From: Deltaproteobacteria bacterium
GTDB taxonomy: Bacteria; Myxococcota_A; Polyangia; GCA-2747355
Direction: 5' to 3'
NCBI GenBank assembly: GCA_020633415.1
Contig: JACKDQ010000007.1
Span: 62,001 to 126,000 of the forward strand
DNA: 64,000 nt
Shown here: in pieces, positions 34,485 to 44,772 of the stretch
How positions within the stretch are numbered: the first letter of the stretch is position 1
Layout of the letters: each line of letters starts with the position of its first letter
Notes under the pieces: generated by a model
Database searches by the model: none
What the model saw: only the letters and a program-made list of their open reading frames with translations
What the model was told of the DNA's origin: nothing
Program-made: the position numbers and the translations under genes

Positions 34485-36565
34485 CGCTCTTTGTCGGGCC
34501 CGAGGCTGGCACCCTCTGCCCCCCATTGATCGCGCAGGGAAGAAAGCATCGAACGCACTTGGTCCATCGAGGGGGCTGCGGTCAAATCGTCGACCGTGAT
34601 CAGCTCCTCGGGAATCGAGCAGAGAAAGCGGCTGGCGGGCCGCTCTTGTACGCGTCCGCGCACGGCACGCGTTGCTGCGCGTGTGATAATCAATTCGTCC
34701 ATCGCTCGCGTAATGCCGACATAAAACAGGCGTCGTTCTTCGTCGATGCCCGTCGTCATGTGGTCGTTGGCTTGAGGATTGAGCGTGCGGTCGTGGGGGA
34801 GCAGCCCATCTTCCAGACCAACGATCACGACCAGCGGGAACTCCAGGCCCTTGCAGCCGTGTAGCGTTGACAGCGTAATGCGCTTGTCCTTGGCTCCGTC
34901 TGCGTCCTCGTCGGCGGTTGCTAGCGAGATCAGGTTGAGGTATTCCCCCAAAGAGGGTTTGCTAGCGCGATCGGCGTAGGAGACTAAGCCGCGCAACAGC
35001 GCGCCGATGTTGCCCAGGCGACGCTCGACGATCTTCGCAGAGGGCGTTGTGCGCTCGATTTCTGCACGCAGTCCGGTTTTTTCGATAAATGCCTGCGCTT
35101 GATGACCGACTTGGCCACCCGCGCGTAGTTGGCGTCGCCCATCATCGAGCAGCGTGAGGAAGTCGCCGATCGGGCCGAGCGCGCGATCGCTGGCTCCCAG
35201 GGCGATCGCCGCCTGCTTGAGCGCCTTGTATAGGCTAAGACCGTGCTGCTCAGCATAATCGGCCAGACGCGAAACCGTTTTCGGACCGATGCCGCGAGCC
35301 GGCACGTTGATCACGCGGCGTAAGCTGATCTCGTCTGCCGGGTTGCTCGTCAGTCGAAGATAGGCGATCACGTCTTTGACTTCTTTGCGCTCGAACAGAG
35401 CGGTTCCGCCGAGCACGCGGTAGTCGATGCCGTGTTCGCGGAGCACCGGCTCAAGTGCCTTGTGCACCGTGTTGGAGCGGTAGAGTACGGCGATCTGGTC
35501 AGCTTGGTAGCGCTCGCTCTTGATCGTCTCGAACAGGAATTTTCCCAGCCAGCTGGCTTCGCTGTCAGCGTCAGGAAAGACGCGCAGGCTCACACGTCCG
35601 TCGTCATTTCTCACCGGTTGCAGCGCCTTCTCGTGGCGGTCTTTGTTCTCGGCGATCACCATGTTGGCGACGCGGAGGATCGGTTGGGTTGAGCGGTAGT
35701 TGTTGAGCAAGAAGACTGTCTTGGCTCCAGGAAAGTGCTTGTCGAACTCGAGGATGTTGCGCACTTCGGCGCCGCGCCAGCCGTAGATCGATTGGTCATC
35801 GTCGCCGACGACGCAAATGTTTTGATGCGGGCAGAGCGCTTTGAGCATGCGCAGCTGCGCGGTGTTGGTGTCCTGATACTCATCGACCAGCAGGTAGCGA
35901 AAGCGGTCGGCCCAGCGTGCCCGGCAGTCAGCGGAGTGCTCCATCATTAGCGTTGGCTTGCAGACCAAATCATCGAAGTCCACCGCAGCGAAAGCCTCGA
36001 GCGCCTCGGCGTAGAGCGGGTAGAGCAGCTCGGCCGCCTGGTCATAAGGGTCCGCGCTATCGGTGTCGCAGGCGTCCGGCGGTACGAACGAGGTTTTCAT
36101 CGCGCTGATCCGCGCCAGTACAGAGCCGAGATCGAAAGAGCGATCGAGGTGGACCCGGCCAGTGATCTCGCGCAGACAGGCGAGTTGGTCGCCCGTGTCG
36201 AAGATCGAAAAGCGGCTGCGGCGCTTTTTCTGCGCAGCCTCGGTCTTGAGCATCATCAAGCCCAAAGCGTGAAAGGTGCTCATCGTGACGTTGTCGGCGT
36301 GCTCGCCGATCATCTGGCGCAGGCGCTCGCGCATTTCCCCGGCCGCCTTGTTGGTGAAAGTCACCGCGAGGATATTGTCGGGGGCGACACCTTGCTCGAT
36401 CAGGTAGGCGACGCGATGGGTGATCACGCGCGTCTTGCCGCTGCCGGCGCCTGCAAGTACCAGCAGCGGGCCGTTGACGTGACGCACAGCGCGCTTTTGC
36501 TCCGCGTTGAGCTTTCGCAACCAGCGAGACATAGGGGAGTCTTGTGTATCCGATTCGACCGGCAA
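34451..36565 (-). CDS. UvrD/Rep/PcrA-family DNA helicase
   Basis: 704 residues from ATG 36565, or 693 from ATG 36532; neither has a clear SD. Superfamily 1 helicase motifs: Q-motif LNAEQKRAV, Walker A LVLAGAGSGKTRV (~35-47), LAVTFTNKAAGEM, motif II VDEYQDTN (~228), VVGDDDQSIYGWRGA (motif III), NYRSTQPI, TLHGCKGLEFPLV (V) and VGITRAMD (VI). It unwinds DNA 3'-to-5' in repair or replication restart. The C-terminus is shorter and more acidic than in UvrD and lacks a clear Tudor-like tail, so Rep/PcrA-like is the safest call. Confidence 0.92.
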   Translation of the reverse strand: MPVESDTQDSPMSRWLRKLNAEQKRAVRHVNGPLLVLAGAGSGKTRVITHRVAYLIEQGVAPDNILAVTFTNKAAGEMRERLRQMIGEHADNVTMSTFHALGLMMLKTEAAQKKRRSRFSIFDTGDQLACLREITGRVHLDRSFDLGSVLARISAMKTSFVPPDACDTDSADPYDQAAELLYPLYAEALEAFAAVDFDDLVCKPTLMMEHSADCRARWADRFRYLLVDEYQDTNTAQLRMLKALCPHQNICVVGDDDQSIYGWRGAEVRNILEFDKHFPGAKTVFLLNNYRSTQPILRVANMVIAENKDRHEKALQPVRNDDGRVSLRVFPDADSEASWLGKFLFETIKSERYQADQIAVLYRSNTVHKALEPVLREHGIDYRVLGGTALFERKEVKDVIAYLRLTSNPADEISLRRVINVPARGIGPKTVSRLADYAEQHGLSLYKALKQAAIALGASDRALGPIGDFLTLLDDGRRQLRAGGQVGHQAQAFIEKTGLRAEIERTTPSAKIVERRLGNIGALLRGLVSYADRASKPSLGEYLNLISLATADEDADGAKDKRITLSTLHGCKGLEFPLVVIVGLEDGLLPHDRTLNPQANDHMTTGIDEERRLFYVGITRAMDELIITRAATRAVRGRVQERPASRFLCSIPEELITVDDLTAAPSMDQVRSMLSSLRDQWGAEGASLGPDKERQAEGDRRQQA

Positions 36566-36974
36566 TTGCCACCGCTAAGACAGCGACGATTGCGCTGGAC
36601 GGCAATCGCGCTACGCGTCGCGCAGTCGCAGGCGCCACAGCGAAGCCCAGCCTAGTCGCGATCGCTTCGCGCTGCGTGCACGTCGCCAACGCCCGCACTC
36701 GGCGACAAAGCGGTGAGCGACGCCGATCTCCCTGCCCGCTATCTCGTCGTTGGCGAATGCCACGACGGGGGAGCACAAGCCATGGGAGGATGTCCCCATG
36801 CTTCGGGATTGCAGCCCCAGGTCAGAGGGCCGCTTGGCCGGACGATTCGTCGTGGTTTCGCGATCTCATCGTGATCGCAGTACTTGTTTGATGGCACGCC
36901 GTGTCAAGCGATCGACCGCGATTGGTCCCAGAATTGCTGGAAACAATCTCGCCTAACAAGCGTGGTGGTAGGGG
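36566..36974. other. intergenic region without a supported gene
   Basis: About 400 bases. Open frames on both strands read as Arg/Ala/Ser-rich noise. One short dyad is visible near 36779-36798 (CATGGG, eight bases, CCCATG). I see no tRNA, riboswitch or terminator here. Confidence 0.5.
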
Positions 36975-37349
36975 ATGCGTGAGCGAGTCTTGACACCATT
37001 TTTTTCGCTATCGGCGATCGAGTCGGCCGAGCACGAGACTGACGAGCTCTCGGCCCGCGAGTTCGAAGGGAAGATCGTCGGTGGCGGGCGGTTTCTGTTG
37101 TTGCGAAAGCTTTCGCACACATCGGACGCCGCGCGATTTCTTGCCAAGGATATGCACGGCGGGCTGGACGTCGAGCTCGAGCTCAGGTGCGCAGATAACG
37201 GCTACCAGCTGGGCAACCCCGACGCCTGCCCGAAGAACCCTTCGGTCGAAGTCGATGTCTTCAGCTTGCGTTGCGACCTGACGCCGGCTCCCGAGAAAGT
37301 GGTCCCTCAGGGCCGTTCTTGGCGGCGCTGGCTGATCGGCAAGGGGTAA
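36975..37349 (+). CDS. hypothetical protein, possible gene
   Basis: A 124-residue frame with coherent composition: SAREFEGKIVGGGRFLLLRK, GLDVELELRCADNGYQLG and VEVDVFSLRCDLTPAPEKV, a mix of beta-type strands and charged residues unlike the neighbouring noise. Two Cys and no signal peptide. The G-rich stretch before the ATG is too close to act as an ideal SD. The opposite strand is also open here but reads as shadow. Family unknown. Confidence 0.4.
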   Translation: MRERVLTPFFSLSAIESAEHETDELSAREFEGKIVGGGRFLLLRKLSHTSDAARFLAKDMHGGLDVELELRCADNGYQLGNPDACPKNPSVEVDVFSLRCDLTPAPEKVVPQGRSWRRWLIGKG

Positions 37350-37386
37350 GGGCGGCGCGCTAAAAGCGGCTGCGCAGCAAGACCTG

Positions 37387-37692
37387 TCAGAGCATGTTGA
37401 GCTCGAGCTTTGCGGCTTCGGACATCCGGTCCGGACCCCAAGGCGGATCCCATACCAATTCAACGACCACCGAGGCTACGCCTGGTACACGGCGCGCAGC
37501 TTGCTCGACGTCTCCCGGCAATGTCCCGGCGACGGGGCAATGGGGGGAGGTGAGCGTCATCTTGATGTCGACGTGACGCTCCTCGTTAATATCGATCTGA
37601 TAAATCAACCCGAGCTCGTAGATGTCGACGGGGATCTCCGGGTCATAGACGCTGTGCAGGGCTTCAATGATCTTGTCTCTCAGCTCGGTCAT
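37387..37692 (-). CDS. sufT: SufT-like iron-sulfur assembly protein (MIP18/DUF59 family)
   Basis: 101 residues, a single DUF59 domain: VYDPEIPVDIYELGLIYQI (~15-33), the TLTSPHCPVAG motif with the conserved Cys at ~52, and VVVELVWDPPWGPDRMSEAAK at the C-terminus. The family includes SufT, PaaD and eukaryotic MIP18, which help mature Fe-S proteins. The position at the 3' end of the suf operon, 29 bases after sufS, supports SufT. Confidence 0.9.
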   Translation of the reverse strand: MTELRDKIIEALHSVYDPEIPVDIYELGLIYQIDINEERHVDIKMTLTSPHCPVAGTLPGDVEQAARRVPGVASVVVELVWDPPWGPDRMSEAAKLELNML

Positions 37693-37721
37693 CTCTGCAT
37701 CCCCTGTTTTCGCATCGCCGT

Positions 37722-39011
37722 CTAGCGAAACATCTCCCGCGCCTTGTCGAGTTCCTCAACGAAGCGATCGATCTCATCTTCGGTATTGTAGAACGCCAGC
37801 GAGGCGCGCGCCGTTGAATCGACGCCGAGCCGTGCCATCAGCGGCTGCGTGCAGTGGTGTCCGGTGCGGATCGCGATGCCCGCTGCGTCGAGCAGCGTGC
37901 CGATGTCATGGGCGTGGGCCAGTTCGTCGACAAACGACAACACGCCGACCTTGTCTTTCGCGGTGCCCAGTATGCGAATTCCGGGCATCGACTCAAGCGC
38001 TTCGCTGGCCTTTGCCAGCAGATAGTCTTCGTGGGCTAGCGCCGCCGATAGGTCGAGCGTCTCGAGGTAAGCGATCGCAGCACCGAAGCCGATCGCTCCG
38101 GCGATGTTTGGCGTACCGGCCTCAAAGCGTTGGGGGGGCACGTTGTAGCTGGTCTCTTCGAAGGTGACCTTGATGATCATGTCGCCGCCGCCTTGGTAGG
38201 GCGGCATCTTCTCGAGCAGCTCCGACTTACCGTAGAGCATGCCGATCCCGGTCGGCCCGAACAGCTTGTGCGCCGATACGGCGTAAAAATCGCAATCGAG
38301 TTGCTGTAGGTCGATGCGCAGGTGCGGCGCGGCTTGGGCGCCGTCGAGCAGCACCACGGCCTGATGGTTGTGAGCCGCCTCGATCACCGCCTTTACCGGG
38401 TTGATCGTACCCAGCGTGTTGGAGACGTGGGCAATGGCGACGATCTTTGTACGTGGACCGATCAGCTCGAGTGTACGTTGGAGATCGAGTTCGCCGTTGT
38501 CGTAGATCGGCGCAACCCGCAGCCTGGCGCCGGTTTGTTTGCAGATCAATTGCCAGGGAACGATATTCGAGTGGTGCTCCATCTCAGTGATCAGCACTTC
38601 GTCCCCGGCACGCAATTGCTCACGACCATAGCTTGCCGCGACCAGGTTGATCGAATCGGTTGTTCCCTTAGTCAGCACGACCTCTTGCTCGCTGCGCGCA
38701 TTGAACCAGCGTGCGATGCGCGCGCGTGCGGCCTCGTAGGCGTCGGTCGCCTTCTGACTGAGGAAATGAATTCCGCGATGAACGTTGGCGTATTCGTGGC
38801 GGTAGAAGTGGTCCATCGCCTCGAGGACCACGGTCGGCGTTTGAGCGCTTGCCGCGCTATCCAGATAGATCAGCGGTTGCCCACGCACCTCGCGCGCCAA
38901 TGTTGGAAAGTCGGCACGGACGCGAGCCACATCGAAGCGCGTATGCTCGTTTGGACGGCCACGCCTGGATGCTGCTGCAGTCACTCGGTCTCCCGTTTCT
39001 TCGCTGTGCAT
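37722..39011 (-). CDS. sufS: cysteine desulfurase SufS
   Basis: 429 residues from ATG 39011 (MHSEETG); a GTG at 39032 would overlap sufD by 11 bases. PLP-dependent class V enzyme: YLDSAASAQTP near residue 50, EHHSNIVPWQ, LDGAQAAPH, the PLP-binding SAHKLFGPTG (Lys ~245) and RTGHHCTQPLM with the catalytic Cys (~380). The RxGHHC motif with no loop insert defines type II SufS and not IscS. It supplies sulfur as persulfide to the SufBCD scaffold. No sufE or sufU is in the window, so the sulfur-transfer partner is elsewhere or absent. Confidence 0.95.
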   Translation of the reverse strand: MHSEETGDRVTAAASRRGRPNEHTRFDVARVRADFPTLAREVRGQPLIYLDSAASAQTPTVVLEAMDHFYRHEYANVHRGIHFLSQKATDAYEAARARIARWFNARSEQEVVLTKGTTDSINLVAASYGREQLRAGDEVLITEMEHHSNIVPWQLICKQTGARLRVAPIYDNGELDLQRTLELIGPRTKIVAIAHVSNTLGTINPVKAVIEAAHNHQAVVLLDGAQAAPHLRIDLQQLDCDFYAVSAHKLFGPTGIGMLYGKSELLEKMPPYQGGGDMIIKVTFEETSYNVPPQRFEAGTPNIAGAIGFGAAIAYLETLDLSAALAHEDYLLAKASEALESMPGIRILGTAKDKVGVLSFVDELAHAHDIGTLLDAAGIAIRTGHHCTQPLMARLGVDSTARASLAFYNTEDEIDRFVEELDKAREMFR

Positions 39012-39021
39012 GGTCTCTCGC

Positions 39022-40308
39022 TCAAACAGCACGGAGGTGCTGCTCGACTAGCGAGGTGTATTTCTCTCGCAGGCCATCGTGCTTGATATGCCCCAAGACC
39101 TCGCCGACGAACGCTCCGGTCAGCATCGAGCGCGCAGTATCGGCGGCGATGCCACGCGCTTGCAGATAGAACAGCTGCTCCTCGTCGAGCTGCCCGATCG
39201 TTGCGCCATGGGTGCAGCGCACGTCGTCGGCGAAGATTTCCAATTGCGGCTTAGTATTGATCGTCGCATCGCTGGAAAGCAGTAAGTTGCGGTTGCTCTG
39301 CAGCGCTTCAGTATGCTGGGCATCCTGGCGGACGAAGATCTTTCCGTTGAAAACGGCCCGCGAGCGACCGCCAAGGATCCCTTTGTAGAGCTCACTGCTC
39401 GTGCAATTCGCAACGGCGTGGTCGATCGCCGTGTGGTGGTCGACAAAATCGTCGCCGCTCGTCACGTACAAGCCATTCAGTGCGCAATGACCGCCTTCGG
39501 CCGCCATCTGCGAATTGATGTCGTTTCGCACCATCTTGCCGCCGAGCGTCAGGCTGAGCGAATCGATGCGACTATCGCGCTGTTGTCTGATGTCTAGGCT
39601 GGCTAGGTGGTACGTCGCGCAGCGGTTGTTGATCTTGTGGTGGGTCAGTTGGGCGTTTTCACCGACGAGTGCTTCGGTCACCAGGTTGTCGAGCTGGTTG
39701 CCATCGGCGAGGCTGACGAAGGTCTCGATCACCGTTGCGCGGGCGCCTTTGCCGAGCACGAGCAGATTGCGTGTATTGGTCAGCAGACCCGCGCGGCCGC
39801 TGGACACGAAGACCAGTTGAATTGGTCGCTTCAGATCAACATTGCTCTCGATGGTGATCACCGCGCCGTCCTCAGCCAGCGCCGTGTTCAATGCTACGAA
39901 ACCGCGCGTGAGATCGGCCGCCTGGCCGAGACTTCGCTTGAGGATCTCACTGTCGCCGACAATCGCCTTGCTCAGTGGCTCGATGGTGACGCCAGACTGT
40001 GATCCCCCGGACCGCGAAAGGTCGCTGCAGAATGCGCCGTCGACGAACACCAGCTGGTCCGCGCCGTCGACAAGCTGCGCTGCGATAGCGGTTGCTGGGG
40101 GCGGCTGACTTGTCTTTAGCGGCGCAAACTGCTGCTTGCTCAGTGCACCGATCGGCGTGAATTGCCAGTCTTCGTCGCGCGCTGTCGGCAAACCACGCGA
40201 CATCAAGATCGCCACCGCCTGCTCACGGAGCGCGACAAGCCACGCGGGCTCTCGGCCGGCGCGCTGCCGCAGGGCGGGCGCGATCGCTTCGAATAGAACG
40301 CTGCTCAT
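39022..40308 (-). CDS. sufD: Fe-S cluster scaffold subunit SufD
   Basis: 428 residues. The SufBD-type core has LVFVDGAFCSDLS near 88, the beta-helix region, NGLYVTSGDDFVDHHTAIDH (~270-290) and GATIGQLDEEQLFYLQARGI (~370-390), all as in SufD. SufD forms the SufBC2D complex that builds 4Fe-4S clusters. ATG 40308 overlaps the sufC stop (ATGA), so translation is coupled. It lacks the extra N-terminal part that SufB carries. Confidence 0.94.
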   Translation of the reverse strand: MSSVLFEAIAPALRQRAGREPAWLVALREQAVAILMSRGLPTARDEDWQFTPIGALSKQQFAPLKTSQPPPATAIAAQLVDGADQLVFVDGAFCSDLSRSGGSQSGVTIEPLSKAIVGDSEILKRSLGQAADLTRGFVALNTALAEDGAVITIESNVDLKRPIQLVFVSSGRAGLLTNTRNLLVLGKGARATVIETFVSLADGNQLDNLVTEALVGENAQLTHHKINNRCATYHLASLDIRQQRDSRIDSLSLTLGGKMVRNDINSQMAAEGGHCALNGLYVTSGDDFVDHHTAIDHAVANCTSSELYKGILGGRSRAVFNGKIFVRQDAQHTEALQSNRNLLLSSDATINTKPQLEIFADDVRCTHGATIGQLDEEQLFYLQARGIAADTARSMLTGAFVGEVLGHIKHDGLREKYTSLVEQHLRAV

Positions 40309-41075
40309 TGGGCTGCGTCCTGCCCATTCTCACCCGCGGTGAGCCAGGCGTAGCCGGTCTTCTCCAGCTCGTGGGCTAGGTGCTTGTCACCCGACTTAAC
40401 GATCTTTCCCTTGTAGAGGACGTGCACGTAGTCGGGCTCGATGTAATCTAGCAAGCGTTGATAATGGGTAATCAGCAGCATCGAGCGCTCGGCTGAGCGG
40501 AGCGCGTTGACGCCCCGTGCAACCACCTGCAACGCGTCGATATCCAGGCCCGAGTCAGTCTCGTCGAGAACCGCCAGTCGCGGTTCAAGCATCGCCATTT
40601 GGAAGATTTCGTTGCGCTTCTTTTCGCCGCCCGAAAACCCTTCATTGACCGAGCGATTGAGCAGCTCGCTCTGCATTTCGACTAGTGCAGCCTTTTCTTT
40701 GACCAGCCGCAAAAAGCCGACCGCGTCCAGCTCGGGCTCGCCACGGTGTTCGCGAATCGCGTTGATCGCTGAGCGCAAGAGGTACTTGTTGCTGACCCCG
40801 GGGATCTCCACCGGGTATTGAAAGGCCAGGAACACCCCTTCGCGGGCGCGTTCCTCGACCGACATCTCGAGCAAATCCTTACCGAGATAGCGCACGCTAC
40901 CGCCCGTGACTTGGTAGTCTTCGCGGCCAGCTAGCACCTTGGCCAACGTGCTTTTGCCCGAACCGTTGGGCCCCATGATCGCGTGGACCTCTCCCGGTTT
41001 GATCTCGAGGCTGATCCCTTTGAGGATCGGTGTGTCTTCGATGCTGGCGGTGAGTTTATCGATGCTTAACATCAT
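40305..41075 (-). CDS. sufC: Fe-S assembly ATPase SufC
   Basis: 256 residues, an ABC-type ATPase. Walker A GPNGSGKSTLAKVL (~36-49), the SufC-specific QYPVEIPGV, signature FSGGEKKRNEIFQ (~147-159), and Walker B LAVLDETDSGLDIDAL. The SufC-typical modified signature SGGEKKR is intact. It drives cluster assembly in SufBC2D. ATGATG start, so 41075 or 41072. The sufB gene ends 68 bases upstream. Confidence 0.96.
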   Translation of the reverse strand: MMLSIDKLTASIEDTPILKGISLEIKPGEVHAIMGPNGSGKSTLAKVLAGREDYQVTGGSVRYLGKDLLEMSVEERAREGVFLAFQYPVEIPGVSNKYLLRSAINAIREHRGEPELDAVGFLRLVKEKAALVEMQSELLNRSVNEGFSGGEKKRNEIFQMAMLEPRLAVLDETDSGLDIDALQVVARGVNALRSAERSMLLITHYQRLLDYIEPDYVHVLYKGKIVKSGDKHLAHELEKTGYAWLTAGENGQDAAQ

Positions 41076-41143
41076 TCGCTCCGGAATTCTCGATTGTCGG
41101 TCTGTCTGCCGCGAAGTCGTGCTGGTGCGTGGCGAGCATTGCG

Positions 41144-42622
<1,479 letters not shown>

Positions 42623-42640
42623 CAGCTGCCTCTCCCCACT

Positions 42641-42665
42641 AATACCGTTTGCTGGAAACGGTATT
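42641..42665. promoter_or_regulatory. perfect 10-bp inverted repeat between the suf regulator and sufB
   Basis: AATACCGTTT, loop GCTGG, AAACGGTATT. It overlaps the regulator's stop codon and ends 19 bases before the sufB start. In RNA read from the minus strand it is a stable hairpin without a T-run, so an attenuator, RNA-processing stem or operator are all possible; a simple terminator is not supported. Confidence 0.6.
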
Positions 42666-43170
42666 AAGGATCGGTAGCGTGTGTCGCTCCTAAAGCCTCG
42701 TTGTCGCTGCCGTGCACAGCATCGCTGCTCTGCCCATTGCCATGCTGGTCGTCCGGTTTGTCAGTGATCCGTCCCGCCATTTGATCGAGCGTTACCGTTT
42801 CGATCGCATGGCGTACGGCGCGGTCTAACACGCGCCAGTTGGGGCTCACCGGACAGGCCTTTTGGCGTTCGCAGCCTGGACCGTCTTCACAACACTGGGT
42901 CATGGCGATCGGTCCTTCGAGAGCTCGGATGACGTCTGCTACCGAGATCGAATGCGGGTCGCGCGCCAGCTGATACCCACCCTTTACGCCGCGCTGGGAA
43001 AGCAACAAGCCTTCCCGAGCCAAGACCTTGAGGATCTTGGTGACGGTGGGTTGAGGAAGCTGCGTGCGAAGGGCCAAATCCCGCGCGTTGTGAACGTCCT
43101 GCTGCCGATCTCTTGCGAAGAACGTCATCAGCACGATGCCGTAGTCTGTCTGCTTGGTAATTCGCAACAC
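42664..43170 (-). CDS. Rrf2-family suf operon regulator (IscR/SufR-like)
   Basis: 168 residues from GTG 43170 (VLRITKQTDYGIVLM), which has an SD-like GAGG nine bases upstream; TTG 43188 is the longer alternative. Winged helix: RTQLPQPTVTKILKVLAREGLLLSQRGVKGGYQLA (quoted in part as PTVTKILKVLAREG and GVKGGYQLA). Three Cys-type ligands follow: CCEDGPGCERQKACPV near 93-107, the Fe-S cluster site of Rrf2 regulators. It heads the suf operon, so it probably senses cluster status and represses or activates suf. Confidence 0.92.
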   Translation of the reverse strand: MLRITKQTDYGIVLMTFFARDRQQDVHNARDLALRTQLPQPTVTKILKVLAREGLLLSQRGVKGGYQLARDPHSISVADVIRALEGPIAMTQCCEDGPGCERQKACPVSPNWRVLDRAVRHAIETVTLDQMAGRITDKPDDQHGNGQSSDAVHGSDNEALGATHATDP

Positions 43171-43264
43171 CGGTTCGTACCTCGGCAAAAAACGACAGCT
43201 TTGTCTTACTAGACGGGCCCTTACTAATCCAGTAGCAAATCAGTCCGCTTTCGTCTATGGATAA

Positions 43265-43285
43265 TGGACTAAAGTGGTCCACTTT
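43265..43285. promoter_or_regulatory. overlapping dyads in the suf operon promoter region
   Basis: TGGAC, seven bases, GTCCA (43265-43281) overlaps AAAGTGG, one base, CCACTTT (43271-43285). They sit about 100 bases upstream of the regulator start in an A+T-rich stretch that is otherwise empty. Candidate operator for the Rrf2 regulator or the suf promoter; no consensus is claimed. Confidence 0.45.
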
Positions 43286-43374
43286 TTCATCTATTTAATA
43301 TTTTGATGTATTTTGTTGTAGGGTTGCACAGGCCAAAGACCTACCTCGCGCCGAGGAGATCGACAGTTTGCGCT

Positions 43375-44589
43375 CTAGGAGCAGATCTTGGCGGTTTGCT
43401 CGAGTTCACGCCCCTTGGTTTCGGGGACCGCCGCGTAGATCAGGCCGACGACCGTCAATGGAAAGATCGCGGTCGCGGCAACCACCGGCCCCAAGGCGCC
43501 CACGTGGTCGGCAATCGAACTGACCAGCGCTGGAGCGGCAACGTAGCCGATGCGGCCAAGGAGGTTGTTACACCAGGCGAACGCGTCAGCGCGTAGCTCG
43601 GTGGGAAACAGTTCGGTCGTTAGTGCATTGAGCACGATCGGCATTGCGCTGACTCCGAAGATGCCAAAGATCAGCGTGAAGGTCATCAGTCCCTGCCCGC
43701 GGACGAGATAACAACTGGCGACGCCGATCGAGCCCAGGCCAAAGATCAAACCCGAGCCGTGGCGTCGACCGATCAGATCGATCAGCCGTCCGGCAAAGAA
43801 GATCAATGGCAGTGAGGCCACTGCGGCGATCGCGATCGATAGGCCGGCTGCTGCACTGCTCAATCCGGCTTCGCTGATCGCGAAGTCCTTCCAGTAGGCA
43901 ACGGCGACGTTGGCGCACAGATACATCAGCCCCCAAAGGCCGGCGATCCGAAAGACCCAGCGCGCATGCGTAGAACGCAACAGCGCGAAGATCGAGCGAC
44001 GCTCGCGTTTACCCAAATCGCTGAAACGTTGAGTCTCGCGCAAACCGCGACGCGCATAGATCACCAGTACCAATGGGATGATCGCGATCAAATAGACGCT
44101 ACGCCAGCCCCAGCGCGTTGCGGTCAACAACGGGGAGATGCCGGCGCAAACGATCGCCCCAAAGGCGTTAGCCGTCTGTAACACACCGATCACCAGCCCC
44201 CGGCGCTCCGCCGGAAACTCTTCCGCTGCATAGACCATACTCGTGGCGTATTCCGCGATCAGGAAGATTCGAGCGATCAATTGGGCTGCCGTGTAGCTGT
44301 AATGATCGGGCGCCAGACCCGTGAGAAAGGTAAAGGTTGTGTATCCGGTGATCGTGATCGTCAGCAGCTTCCGGCGACCGAGACGATCACCGAGACGAAC
44401 CAGCAGGTAGGCGAGCAGCGTGCCGAAACTGATCACTGAGTAGACCATGCCGATTTCGGTCTCTGATAGCTGCAGGTCGAGCCGCAGCTCGCGGCGCACC
44501 TGTCCGAAAGCGGTAAAGTCGTAGCCCTCGAAGAACGAGGCAACGCTGAGAAACAGGAAAAGCCGCTTTTGGTAGGCGCTGAGCGACAT
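43375..44589 (-). CDS. major facilitator superfamily transporter
   Basis: 404 residues from ATG 44589; the frame is open 38 codons further, but the extension is Arg/Pro-rich and precedes the usual start. Twelve membrane segments. The loop 2-3 motif reads RLGDRLGRRKLL (~60-71) and the loop 8-9 copy RLIDLIGRRHG, both of the MFS GxLxDRxGRR type. An FFEGYDFTAFGQV segment in helix 1 is found in sugar or aromatic-acid symporters. The substrate cannot be told. Gap of 183 bases to the Bat operon, so it is probably separately transcribed. Confidence 0.87.
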   Translation of the reverse strand: MSLSAYQKRLFLFLSVASFFEGYDFTAFGQVRRELRLDLQLSETEIGMVYSVISFGTLLAYLLVRLGDRLGRRKLLTITITGYTTFTFLTGLAPDHYSYTAAQLIARIFLIAEYATSMVYAAEEFPAERRGLVIGVLQTANAFGAIVCAGISPLLTATRWGWRSVYLIAIIPLVLVIYARRGLRETQRFSDLGKRERRSIFALLRSTHARWVFRIAGLWGLMYLCANVAVAYWKDFAISEAGLSSAAAGLSIAIAAVASLPLIFFAGRLIDLIGRRHGSGLIFGLGSIGVASCYLVRGQGLMTFTLIFGIFGVSAMPIVLNALTTELFPTELRADAFAWCNNLLGRIGYVAAPALVSSIADHVGALGPVVAATAIFPLTVVGLIYAAVPETKGRELEQTAKICS

Positions 44590-44772
44590 CAGCGACACGA
44601 TAGTCGATTCGTGCGTAGCACGGGGCTGAAAAACGGCCTCGGGGAGACGATAGACTGCGCAGTGCGGTGTGCGGCGGCAAGGATTAGTCCCTGTGATCCG
44701 CACGCCGCACGCGTGGCAAGTACTCGAACGGCTCAGCTAGCCTTAGCCGCCCTGCGAGTCGTCGATCACGTT

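Noticed and set aside
36057..36776. 239-residue minus-strand frame beside the helicase start
   Set aside because: Arg-rich shadow in the wrong frame, without domain similarity.
36544..36891. 115-residue plus frame in the intergenic gap
   Set aside because: Arg/Ala/Ser-rich, no SD or conserved pattern. Left as noncoding.
37008..37463. 151-residue minus frame overlapping the start of the 36975 gene and sufT
   Set aside because: It overlaps the well-supported sufT in another frame.
42641..42665. Rho-independent terminator after the suf regulator
   Set aside because: There is no U-run after the stem on the transcribed strand, and sufB follows immediately in the same operon.
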